Below, piece by piece: positions 1 to 5,044 of a stretch of 5,488 nt of DNA (position 1 is the stretch's first letter; each line of letters begins with the position of its first letter). Position numbers and translations under genes: made by a program. The stretch covers positions 1-5,488 of the forward strand of contig JANWZY010000158.1 of the NCBI GenBank assembly GCA_025061935.1, in the 5' to 3' direction. Source of the stretch: Verrucomicrobiia bacterium. Its GTDB lineage: Bacteria > Verrucomicrobiota > Verrucomicrobiia > Limisphaerales > DTLC01. Below the pieces are notes generated by a model, which made no database searches, was not told the DNA's origin, and saw only the letters and a program-made list of their open reading frames with translations.

Positions 1-1
1 A

Positions 2-121
2 TTGCGTCAGCGCGCCAGCGCACCGGGTGCGACCGAAGCCGAACGCCTCGACGCGCTGCGGCAGTACCAGGAACTGGTGCTTGCCCGTGCGCGGCCGTTG
101 CAGCCGCGCCAGAGCATCTAA
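2..121 (+). CDS. 3' end of an unidentified protein (partial)
   Basis: An open frame enters from the left edge and ends at TAA 119-121, leaving the last 39 residues. The fragment reads as a polar, Arg/Ala/Glu/Gln-rich segment with a probable amphipathic helix in the middle (ERLDALRQYQELVLARAR) and a short Pro/Gln-rich tail ending in QSI. I do not recognise the family from so short a tail, and no catalytic or binding motif is visible. It is preferred to the overlapping frame that opens at GTG 27 because that frame only makes sense as RdgB from the ATG at 195. The gene is followed by a 73-base gap before rdgB. It could be the C-terminus of a nucleic-acid enzyme or of any helical protein, and it could also be chance, although its frame is open throughout and its codon use matches the neighbouring genes. 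Confidence 0.45.
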   Translation: MRQRASAPGATEAERLDALRQYQELVLARARPLQPRQSI

Positions 122-194
122 CCAACACAGGTATGCTCGGTCCTGCAGTCGTGCTGAACACCCAGCTTTTAAGCAAAACGCGCTTTGCCAAAAA

Positions 195-863
195 ATGAAA
201 ACCTTGATCGTCGCGACACGTAACCGGCACAAGCTCAGCGAAATAACCACCGTCTTGGGCGAACAGTACCAATACCTTACCCTCGCGGACTTTCCCGGCG
301 CGCCCGAGGTCGCCGAGCTTCGCGACACTTTCGAAGGCAACGCCACGCTCAAAGCCGTCGAGCTTGCGCGCTGGCTCGCACCGTCAATCACTGAACTAAG
401 CTTCAGAGTTAGCGGGCAGACATTCATCGTGGCAGAGGACTCCGGACTCGAAGTTGACGCGCTCGGCGGCGCGCCAGGCGTGTATTCGGCGCGGTTCGCA
501 GCGCTCGATTCAGGCCAAACGACGAATTCGCCGGACGCAGCCAACAACGCCAAGCTGCTGCGCCTGCTCATCGGCGTGCCCATGTCCAAGCGCACGGCGA
601 GGTTCAGATGCGTGATTGCAGTTGTGTCGCTGGCGCAGGCGCAAGCGGGGCAGTTCGACCCGGTGTGTTTCGAGGGGGTGTGCGAGGGCAGGATCGCGCT
701 GGAGCCGCGCGGCACCGCCGGGTTCGGGTACGACCCGCTGTTCATTCCCGCAGGCTTCGACCAGACGTTTGCACAGTTAGGCCAGGCAATCAAAAACCAG
801 ATCAGCCACCGCGCAAACGCGTTGGCCAAGCTTAAGTCGTGGCTGGACGAAATCCCGGACTAA
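195..863 (+). CDS. rdgB: XTP/dITP non-canonical purine NTP pyrophosphatase (RdgB/HAM1 family)
   Basis: This 222-residue cytosolic enzyme should hydrolyse dITP, dITP-like and XTP nucleotides to the monophosphate plus pyrophosphate, keeping deaminated purines out of DNA and RNA. Visible family motifs in order are the N-terminal TRNRHKLSEI loop (8-17), TFEGNATLKA (45-54), AEDSGLEVDALGGAPGVYSA (80-99, with D82 as the expected catalytic or metal Asp), FGYDPLFIP (177-185) and KNQISHRANALAKL (200-213, with the nucleotide-contacting SHR at 204-206). ATG 195 is chosen because the family N-terminus begins directly there; an upstream GTG at 27 would add 56 residues unlike the family and overlap the preceding gene. 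No Shine-Dalgarno sequence is visible. The protein is longer than the usual 195-205 residues, mainly because of an insertion around residues 61-77 before the AEDSG motif. The usual F-x-E-N-A reads FEGNA, so the common Glu is Gly here. Confidence 0.95.
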   Translation: MKTLIVATRNRHKLSEITTVLGEQYQYLTLADFPGAPEVAELRDTFEGNATLKAVELARWLAPSITELSFRVSGQTFIVAEDSGLEVDALGGAPGVYSARFAALDSGQTTNSPDAANNAKLLRLLIGVPMSKRTARFRCVIAVVSLAQAQAGQFDPVCFEGVCEGRIALEPRGTAGFGYDPLFIPAGFDQTFAQLGQAIKNQISHRANALAKLKSWLDEIPD

Positions 864-900
864 TCCGTGTCAACCGAGTATCAGTTTTGCACCTTCTGGA

Positions 901-966
901 GCAGCCGGACGCACGAAGTACGAGTGCTGCGCGCAGCCGACGCACGATTTAGCCGTTGACGATTTT
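901..966 (+). repeat. Three imperfect AGCCG...ACGA repeats upstream of the fusion gene
   Basis: Two near-identical direct repeats lie at 901-916 and 933-947. They share GCAGCCG and ACGCACGA and differ by one inserted G, with a 32-base period. A third, shorter copy (AGCCG-TTG-ACGATTT) follows directly at 951-965. A 12-base perfect palindrome, GCTGCGCGCAGC, sits at 926-937 and overlaps the start of copy two. TTTTGCACC also occurs twice, at 885-893 and 963-971. The array fills most of the 139-base gap between rdgB and the fusion gene, so it could be a regulatory site or a decayed intergenic repeat. The repeat is seen directly; any function is inference. Confidence 0.5.
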
Positions 967-984
967 GCACCCGCCGCCAATCTT
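956..984 (+). promoter_or_regulatory. Weak sigma-70-like promoter candidate for the fusion gene
   Basis: TTGACG at 956-961 matches five of six bases of the TTGACA -35 consensus. Seventeen bases downstream the -10 position (979-984, AATCTT) matches only three of six. Transcription would start about a dozen bases before the ATG at 1003, giving a very short leader. The poor -10 makes this a candidate only; the organism's promoter consensus is unknown. Confidence 0.2.
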
Positions 985-1002
985 CCTTGAGACACGACAG
1001 AC

Positions 1003-1458
1003 ATGAAAACAGTACTGTTTGTTTGCACCGGCAACGTGTGCCGGAGCCCGATGGCCGAGGCGCTGTTTCGCAAGCTCGTCCAAGGGAAAGGGGACTACCG
1101 CGTCTTGTCCGCTGGCCTCGGCGCGATGGAAAACCAGCCGCCGAGCGACTTCGCTGTCAGGGCGATGGCCGAGCTGGGAATAGACATCTCCGGGTTCAGG
1201 AGCCGCCCACTGACCGTCGAGCTGATCAAACAGGCCGATTATATCTTCGGCATGACCCGCGGCCATGTGGAAGGTGTGATAGCCATGCATCCGGCTGCAG
1301 CCGAAAAAACATTCCTGCTGCGTGAATTCGACGACACGCTCGCGCCGTTCGAGAAAGACATTCCGGACCCGATCGGCGGCCCTTATCACGTGTACGTGGC
1401 ATGCCGCAACCAGATCGAGCAAGGGATCGCTTCAATATTGAAGTTCCTCGAACAAACA
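1003..1458 (+). other. Domain 1 of the fusion: low-molecular-weight protein phosphatase
   Basis: Residues 1-152 carry the LMW phosphatase P-loop C8-T-G-N-V-C-R14-S15, in which C8 would be the phospho-cysteine nucleophile and R14 the phosphate-binding arginine. The DP motif at D122-P123 (IPDPIGG) supplies the expected general acid. The length is normal for the family, which runs to about 150 residues. The position that is Thr in the arginine phosphatase YwlE and Ile in classical tyrosine phosphatases is V12 here. This favours phosphotyrosine or another substrate over phosphoarginine, although the gene context is that of YwlE. The substrate protein is unknown. Confidence 0.92.
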
Positions 1459-3183
1459 GCCGCGCAGGGCATATTGCCCCGGCCCAGCCCGGCCAAACCC
1501 ACTGTCAGTATAGCGCTTGGTGCGGACCATGGCGGATTCGACCTGAAGGAGATCATTAAAAAGTACCTCGAAGACAGGGCTGTCAAAGTGACCGACTTCG
1601 GCGCGGCAACCAAGGACCCGGCGGACGATTACCCAGATGTGGCATTGCCAGTAGCGCGCAGCGTCGCGGCACGCAAGCACGACCTCGGCATCCTAATCTG
1701 CACGACCGGCGTCGGCATGTGCATAGCAGCCAACAAGGTGCCAGGGGTCAGGGCCGCGCTTGTGTGCGACCCGCACATGGCCGAAATGGCCCGACGACAC
1801 AACAACGCCAACGTGCTTTGTCTCGGCGGCAAGACCACCGACCCCGAGCAGGCGAAAAAGATGGTGGACGCATTCCTGAGCGCCGAATTCGAGGGCGGGC
1901 GACACGAGCGGCGCATCCACAAGTTCGAGGTTGTCACGCGACTCTCGGACATGAGCCTGAGCGAGGTTGACCCCGAGGTCGCGCGCGCAATCGAGCTGGA
2001 GCGCAAGCGCCAGCAGGAACATATCGAGCTGATCGCCAGCGAAAACTTCACCAGCCCGGCCGTGCTCGAAGCCCAAGGTTCAGTGCTGACAAACAAGTAC
2101 GCCGAAGGGTACCCGCGCAAACGCTGGTACGGGGGGTGTGACCACGTTGATACAGTCGAGCAACTCGCCATTGACCGCGCCAAGAAGCTTTTCGGCGCCG
2201 AACACGTCAATGTGCAGCCGCATTCAGGCAGTCAGGCCAACATGGCCGTGTACTTCGCGGTGCTCAAGCCCGGGGACAAATTGCTGACCATGGACCTGGC
2301 GCATGGCGGGCACCTGACACACGGGCACAAGGTCAATTTCTCGGGCAGGTTCTTCGAGATCATCCACTACGGCGTGCGCAAAGAAGACGAACAGATTGAC
2401 TACGACCAACTCGCACAGCTTGCGCGCGAACACAAGCCCAAGATGATCACCGTCGGCGCCAGCGCTTACCCCCGCATTATTGACTTCGCGCGCATTGCCG
2501 AGATCGCGCAAGAAGTGGGCGCGTACCTCATGGCCGACATTGCACACATCGCCGGACTGGTGGCAGCAGGATTGCACCCCAGCCCGGTCCCGTACGCCGA
2601 CTTCGTTACCACCACCACACACAAGACACTGCGCGGGCCGCGCGGCGGACTGATCATGTGCAAAGCCAAATACGCCAAAGACATCGACAGCACCGTATTC
2701 CCGGGCGTCCAGGGCGGGCCGCTCGAACACGTCATTGCTGCCAAAGCGGTCTGCCTGCATGAGGCGCTTCAGCCAGAGTTCAAGGCTTACCAGCAGCAAA
2801 TACTGCTCAATGCAAAAGCACTGGCCGCGCGGCTCAAGCAGAACGGGTTCAGACTGGTCAGCGGCGGCACAGATAACCACCTGATGCTCATAGACGTAGG
2901 CGCGCGCGGCCTAACCGGCAAAGAATGCCAGGAAGCGCTCGACCGCGCAGGGATTACCGTCAACAAGAACCCGATCCCGTTCGATCCGCGCCCGCCGTTC
3001 CAGGCCAGTGGGATACGGCTCGGCACACCCGCAGTCACCACGCGCGGAATGAAGGAGGCCGAAATGATCATGATCGCAGACATGATCACCGAGGTGCTCC
3101 AAAACATAAACTCACTTGACACGGCGGCCAAAGTGCGGCAACGTGTGCTCGAGCTGACTGCAAGATTTCCCTTGCCGTATTAA
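1003..3183 (+). CDS. glyA: Fusion protein: low-molecular-weight phosphatase, ribose-5-phosphate isomerase B and serine hydroxymethyltransferase
   Basis: One uninterrupted 726-residue frame encodes three full enzyme domains: an LMW phosphatase (1 to about 152), RpiB (about 167-312) and GlyA/SHMT (317-726). The first two are joined by a Pro-rich linker around residues 153-166 (GILPRPSPAKP), the last two by only about four residues (RLSD). RpiB interconverts ribose 5-phosphate and ribulose 5-phosphate. SHMT converts serine and tetrahydrofolate to glycine and 5,10-methylene-tetrahydrofolate using PLP. All should act in the cytosol. ATG 1003 begins exactly at the phosphatase N-terminus (MKTVLFVCTGN). 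No good Shine-Dalgarno is visible, only a weak GAGA. In Bacillus subtilis homologues of the three parts are close neighbours as separate genes (ywlE, rpiB/ywlF, glyA), so the order is that of a known cluster. RpiB and SHMT are both normally homo-oligomers, so the fusion is structurally plausible. An assembly error that removed two stop codons is possible but disfavoured, because RpiB lacks an ATG or GTG start at its boundary and a genuine-looking linker is present. Confidence 0.93.
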   Translation: MKTVLFVCTGNVCRSPMAEALFRKLVQGKGDYRVLSAGLGAMENQPPSDFAVRAMAELGIDISGFRSRPLTVELIKQADYIFGMTRGHVEGVIAMHPAAAEKTFLLREFDDTLAPFEKDIPDPIGGPYHVYVACRNQIEQGIASILKFLEQTAAQGILPRPSPAKPTVSIALGADHGGFDLKEIIKKYLEDRAVKVTDFGAATKDPADDYPDVALPVARSVAARKHDLGILICTTGVGMCIAANKVPGVRAALVCDPHMAEMARRHNNANVLCLGGKTTDPEQAKKMVDAFLSAEFEGGRHERRIHKFEVVTRLSDMSLSEVDPEVARAIELERKRQQEHIELIASENFTSPAVLEAQGSVLTNKYAEGYPRKRWYGGCDHVDTVEQLAIDRAKKLFGAEHVNVQPHSGSQANMAVYFAVLKPGDKLLTMDLAHGGHLTHGHKVNFSGRFFEIIHYGVRKEDEQIDYDQLAQLAREHKPKMITVGASAYPRIIDFARIAEIAQEVGAYLMADIAHIAGLVAAGLHPSPVPYADFVTTTTHKTLRGPRGGLIMCKAKYAKDIDSTVFPGVQGGPLEHVIAAKAVCLHEALQPEFKAYQQQILLNAKALAARLKQNGFRLVSGGTDNHLMLIDVGARGLTGKECQEALDRAGITVNKNPIPFDPRPPFQASGIRLGTPAVTTRGMKEAEMIMIADMITEVLQNINSLDTAAKVRQRVLELTARFPLPY
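1501..1938 (+). other. rpiB: Domain 2 of the fusion: ribose-5-phosphate isomerase B
   Basis: Residues 167-312 match RpiB (LacA/RpiB family) over its full usual length of about 145. Visible are the GADHGGFDLKE opening (173-183, with D174 and H175), the active-site loop ICTTGVGMCIAANK (232-245, with C233 as the likely catalytic cysteine and T235), RRHNNANVLCLGG (264-276, with H266) and the C-terminal phosphate-binding GGRHERRIHK (298-307). No ATG or GTG lies near its first residue. The nearest in-frame non-ATG start is TTG 1474 within the linker, without a ribosome binding site, so this domain is most likely made only as part of the fusion. Confidence 0.93.
1951..3183 (+). other. glyA: Domain 3 of the fusion: serine hydroxymethyltransferase
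   Basis: Residues 317-726 (410 residues, close to the usual 415) align with bacterial GlyA along the whole length. Motifs in order are HIELIASENFTSPAVLEAQG (340-359), KYAEGYPRKRWYGG (365-378), QPHSGSQAN (405-413), LAHGGHLTHG (432-441), the PLP-contact DIAHIAGL (512-519), the PLP-lysine motif TTTTHKTLRGPRGG (536-549, with K541 forming the Schiff base) and SGIRLGTPAVTTRG (669-682, with R672 binding substrate carboxylate). The domain starts at an in-frame ATG (M317), which could allow separate GlyA synthesis, but the nearest purine-rich GAGG (1927-1930) is about 20 bases upstream, too far to be a normal ribosome binding site. Confidence 0.96.
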
Positions 3184-3201
3184 CGGCCAAACGCACTCGG
3201 G

Positions 3202-3224
3202 AGGCTGGGAACAAAATCCAGCTT
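3202..3224 (+). terminator. Possible stem-loop after the fusion gene
   Basis: AGGCTGGG (3202-3209) can pair with TCCAGCTT (3217-3224) through eight pairs, two of them G-U, around a seven-base A-rich loop. It begins 18 bases after the fusion stop codon. It has no following U-tract, so it is not a textbook intrinsic terminator. It might instead protect a 3' end, or be chance. Confidence 0.3.
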
Positions 3225-3237
3225 AAACGTGTGCACG

Positions 3238-3262
3238 GCGCGCCAGCCGACGCCGGAGATTT
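3238..3262 (+). promoter_or_regulatory. GC-rich element in the rho leader, resembling the one upstream of the fusion gene
   Basis: GCGCGCCAGCCGACGC (3238-3253) followed by ATTT (3259-3262) closely matches 929-950, where GCGCGCAGCCGACGC is followed by ACGATTT. The core differs by one inserted C. It lies in the 184-base gap between the fusion and rho, which has no gene and no convincing promoter that I could find. Two further AGCCG words follow at 3277 and 3321, the first 32 bases on, the same spacing as in the 901-966 array. Its function is unknown. Confidence 0.35.
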
Positions 3263-3367
3263 CCGACGGACGCGGTAGCCGTGAAATCACGAATCAGCAC
3301 GCGGCCCGATAAACTTTGTCAGCCGCGAGTAATCGTGTCCAAGCGTCAGCGCAAATTTTGATTGCGT

Positions 3368-4909
3368 ATGCCAAGAACAAGTAAGAAAACCACAAGAACG
3401 AAGAAGACGAAAAAGACCGATGCCGAAGCTGCCGAGCAGCAGGCCGACACCGATGCCGCCGAGTCTGTCGCAACTGCAGTAGCCGAGCCTGCGCCTGCCG
3501 AGCAGCCTGAGGCCGAGCCGGTCGCAGCCGAGCCGACCGCGTCGGCAGCGCAATCCGACACGGCTGCAGCCGAAGCGCCGGCCGCACAGGTCGAAGTCGA
3601 GGCGGAGTACCCGCCCGAGCCGCCCCCAACAGGCGAACAGGTCGTGCTGCCGGTCAACATCGGCAAGCTGCAGGCGATGTCCATGCCCGAGCTGTTCCAA
3701 ATGGCGCGCGAGCTTGGCATTGAAGATTACGCCTCGCTCCGCAAGCACGAGCTTATTTTCCAGATATTGCAAAAGCATGCCGAACGCGCCGGCGTCATGT
3801 TCGCCGAAGGCGTGCTAGAAGTGCTCAAAGAAGGGTTCGGGTTCCTCCGCTCGCAGAACTCGAACTACTTGCCCTGTCCGGAGGACATTTACGTCTCGCC
3901 TTCTCAGATCAGGCGGTTCAATCTCCAGACCGGGAGCATCGTCGCAGGCCAGATTCGCCCGCCGAAAGACAAAGAGCGCTTCTTCGCGCTGCTGAAAGTC
4001 GAGGCCGTGGACCACGAAGACCCGGAGGTCGCGAAGCACCGGACGCCGTTCGACAACCTCACGCCGCTGTTCCCGAACAAGCGGTTCATTCTGGAAACGA
4101 CCAGTGACGAGCTGAGCACGCGCGTACTTGACCTGGTCTGCCCCATCGGCAAAGGCACGCGCGGGCTTATCGTTGCGCCGCCGCGCACGGGCAAAACCAT
4201 CCTGATGCAAAAGATCGCCAACGCGATCTTAAAAAACAATCCGGAGACCTACGTGTTCATCTTGCTCATTGATGAGCGTCCGGAGGAAGTCACCGACATG
4301 GAGCGGACCTGCCGCGGCGCAGAGGTCATCAGCTCGACCTTCGACGAACCGGCCGAGCGACACGTGCAGGTCGCAGAAATGGTCATCGAAAAAGCCAAGC
4401 GCATGGTCGAGCGGAAACGGGACGTGGTGATCCTGCTCGACTCGATCACGCGCCTGGCGCGCGCGTATAACACGATCCAGCCGCACTCGGGCAAAATCCT
4501 GTCTGGCGGCGTGGACGCGAACGCACTGCACAAACCCAAACGTTTCTTCGGCGCGGCGCGGAACATCGAAGAAGGCGGCTCGCTAACCATCATCGCCACC
4601 GCGCTTATCGACACCGGCAGCAGAATGGACGAGGTCATCTTCGAGGAGTTCAAGGGCACCGGCAACATGGAAGTGCACCTGGACCGCGCGCTGGTGGACA
4701 GGCGCATATTCCCTTCGATCAACATCGAGCGGTCCGGCACACGCAAAGAAGAGCTGCTTTATCACCCGGACGAATACGCCCGGATCGTATTGCTACGCCG
4801 CGCGCTCACAGGTGTGCCCCCGGTCGAGGCGATGGAACTCTTGCTCAACAAGCTCAAGAAAACCAAGACGAACGTCGAGTTCTTGCTCAGCCTCACCATG
4901 ACGAGCTGA
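3368..4909 (+). CDS. rho: Transcription termination factor Rho with a long low-complexity N-terminal extension
   Basis: This 513-residue hexameric RNA-dependent ATPase binds C-rich nascent RNA and translocates to release RNA polymerase. Residues 1-92 are an added tail: a Lys/Arg/Thr-rich start (3-17), then Ala/Glu/Pro-rich acidic sequence. The conserved part follows: Rho N-terminal helical domain (about 101-140), cold-shock-like RNA-binding domain with GFGFLR (156-161) and IYVSPSQIRRFNLQTG (174-189), then the ATPase core with Walker A APPRTGKT (270-277), LLIDERPEEVTDME (299-312), Walker B VVILLDSITRLARAYN (353-368), Q-loop SGKILSGGVDANALHKPKRF (374-393) and R-loop EFKGTGNMEVHLDR (427-440). 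Escherichia coli Rho has 419 residues, so the excess is almost all the tail. ATG 3368 is chosen over an in-frame TTG at 3362. No Shine-Dalgarno sequence is visible. The 184-base leader leaves room for autoregulation, which is known for rho elsewhere but not shown here. Confidence 0.97.
   Translation: MPRTSKKTTRTKKTKKTDAEAAEQQADTDAAESVATAVAEPAPAEQPEAEPVAAEPTASAAQSDTAAAEAPAAQVEVEAEYPPEPPPTGEQVVLPVNIGKLQAMSMPELFQMARELGIEDYASLRKHELIFQILQKHAERAGVMFAEGVLEVLKEGFGFLRSQNSNYLPCPEDIYVSPSQIRRFNLQTGSIVAGQIRPPKDKERFFALLKVEAVDHEDPEVAKHRTPFDNLTPLFPNKRFILETTSDELSTRVLDLVCPIGKGTRGLIVAPPRTGKTILMQKIANAILKNNPETYVFILLIDERPEEVTDMERTCRGAEVISSTFDEPAERHVQVAEMVIEKAKRMVERKRDVVILLDSITRLARAYNTIQPHSGKILSGGVDANALHKPKRFFGAARNIEEGGSLTIIATALIDTGSRMDEVIFEEFKGTGNMEVHLDRALVDRRIFPSINIERSGTRKEELLYHPDEYARIVLLRRALTGVPPVEAMELLLNKLKKTKTNVEFLLSLTMTS
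3422..3637 (+). repeat. Low-complexity Ala/Glu/Pro coding repeat in the Rho N-terminus
   Basis: Degenerate GCCGAG-type hexamers encode Ala-Glu and recur with Pro, Gln and Val codons, giving A-E-P at residues 39-41, 49-51 and 54-56 among similar units. The protein segment, about residues 19-90, is nearly free of aromatic and bulky hydrophobic residues and is strongly acidic, following a basic patch. It is expected to be disordered. Its simple composition makes length variation between relatives likely. Confidence 0.75.
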
Positions 4910-4911
4910 AC

Positions 4912-4946
4912 GCGGCGCCGGTAGTGTGCTCGAACCGTGGCGCCGC
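4912..4946 (+). terminator. GC-rich stem-loop just after rho
   Basis: GCGGCGCC (4912-4919) and GGCGCCGC (4939-4946) are perfect inverted repeats able to form an eight-base-pair stem. GGT (4920-4922) can add three pairs with ACC (4934-4936), leaving a two-base bulge and an 11-base loop. It starts two bases after the rho stop codon. There is no U-tract, so intrinsic termination is uncertain; it could slow polymerase, protect the rho 3' end or be a DNA-level site. Confidence 0.4.
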
Positions 4947-4978
4947 TACGCCTTGGCGCAATGCCCGGCGCTGAACAT

Positions 4979-5000
4979 ACGCGCACACGCCGCATGATTG
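4979..5000 (+). promoter_or_regulatory. Element in the asnS leader resembling the one upstream of the fusion gene
   Basis: Aligned without gaps against 929-950, this 22-base stretch matches at 16 positions, including CGCGCA near the start and GATT near the end. In both places it lies 45-53 bases before the start codon and is followed four or five bases later by a TTG-containing -35-like hexamer. The word GCGCACACG also repeats at 4981-4989 and 5012-5020. This may be an upstream regulatory site or a chance match in GC-rich DNA. Confidence 0.25.
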
Positions 5001-5004
5001 GCGC

Positions 5005-5033
5005 TTGTGAGGCGCACACGGCCGGTTCAAAAT
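5005..5033 (+). promoter_or_regulatory. Candidate promoter for asnS
   Basis: TTGTGA (5005-5010) and CAAAAT (5028-5033) each match four of six bases of the -35 and -10 consensus and are separated by 17 bases. Transcription would begin about five bases before the ATG, making the mRNA almost leaderless, in keeping with the lack of a strong Shine-Dalgarno sequence. The matches are modest. Confidence 0.25.
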
Positions 5034-5039
5034 AGGCCG
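5019..5039 (+). promoter_or_regulatory. Short hairpin immediately upstream of the asnS start
   Basis: CGGCC (5019-5023) pairs with GGCCG (5035-5039) around the 11-base loop GGTTCAAAATA. It ends five bases before the asnS ATG and would cover the weak AGG (5034-5036), the only ribosome-binding-like purines present. If transcribed it could influence initiation. It overlaps the promoter candidate at 5005-5033, and if that promoter is real most of the hairpin would not be in the mRNA. Confidence 0.25.
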
Positions 5040-5044
5040 ACGCC

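Noticed and set aside
171..190. Small inverted repeat GCAAA...TTTGC before rdgB
   Set aside because: A five-base A/T-rich stem is too weak to call a terminator or regulatory hairpin.
27..194. N-terminal extension of RdgB from GTG 27
   Set aside because: The extra 56 residues are Arg/Cys/Ser-rich, unlike any RdgB N-terminus, and overlap the reading frame ending at 121. The family begins at the ATG at 195.
608..835. Second + strand frame inside rdgB
   Set aside because: It lies wholly within the well-supported rdgB frame, and its Arg/Gly/Ala/Val-rich product is a typical GC-rich shadow with no recognisable motif.
926..937. 12-base palindrome GCTGCGCGCAGC as a stand-alone operator
   Set aside because: A palindrome of this size is expected about once by chance in a window this long, so it is mentioned only with the repeats around it.
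1629..2880. Long minus-strand open frames opposite the fusion gene
   Set aside because: They run antisense to conserved RpiB and GlyA coding sequence and have compositions expected of reverse-complement shadows in GC-rich DNA; no family motif is visible.
3316..3344. TTGTCA as a rho promoter -35
   Set aside because: There is no acceptable -10 sequence 16-18 bases downstream.
3362..3367. TTG 3362 as the Rho start
   Set aside because: An ATG two codons downstream at 3368 is the more likely start, and no ribosome binding site favours the TTG.
3287..3778. Minus-strand frames opposite the Rho N-terminus
   Set aside because: The Leu/Gly/Arg-rich or Ala/Ser-rich products are antisense readings of the Ala/Glu/Pro repeat and not independent genes.
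5012..5040. tRNA-like T-loop (GGTTCAAAAT)
   Set aside because: Only this small hairpin resembles a T-arm. No acceptor stem, anticodon arm or D-arm can be drawn around it.
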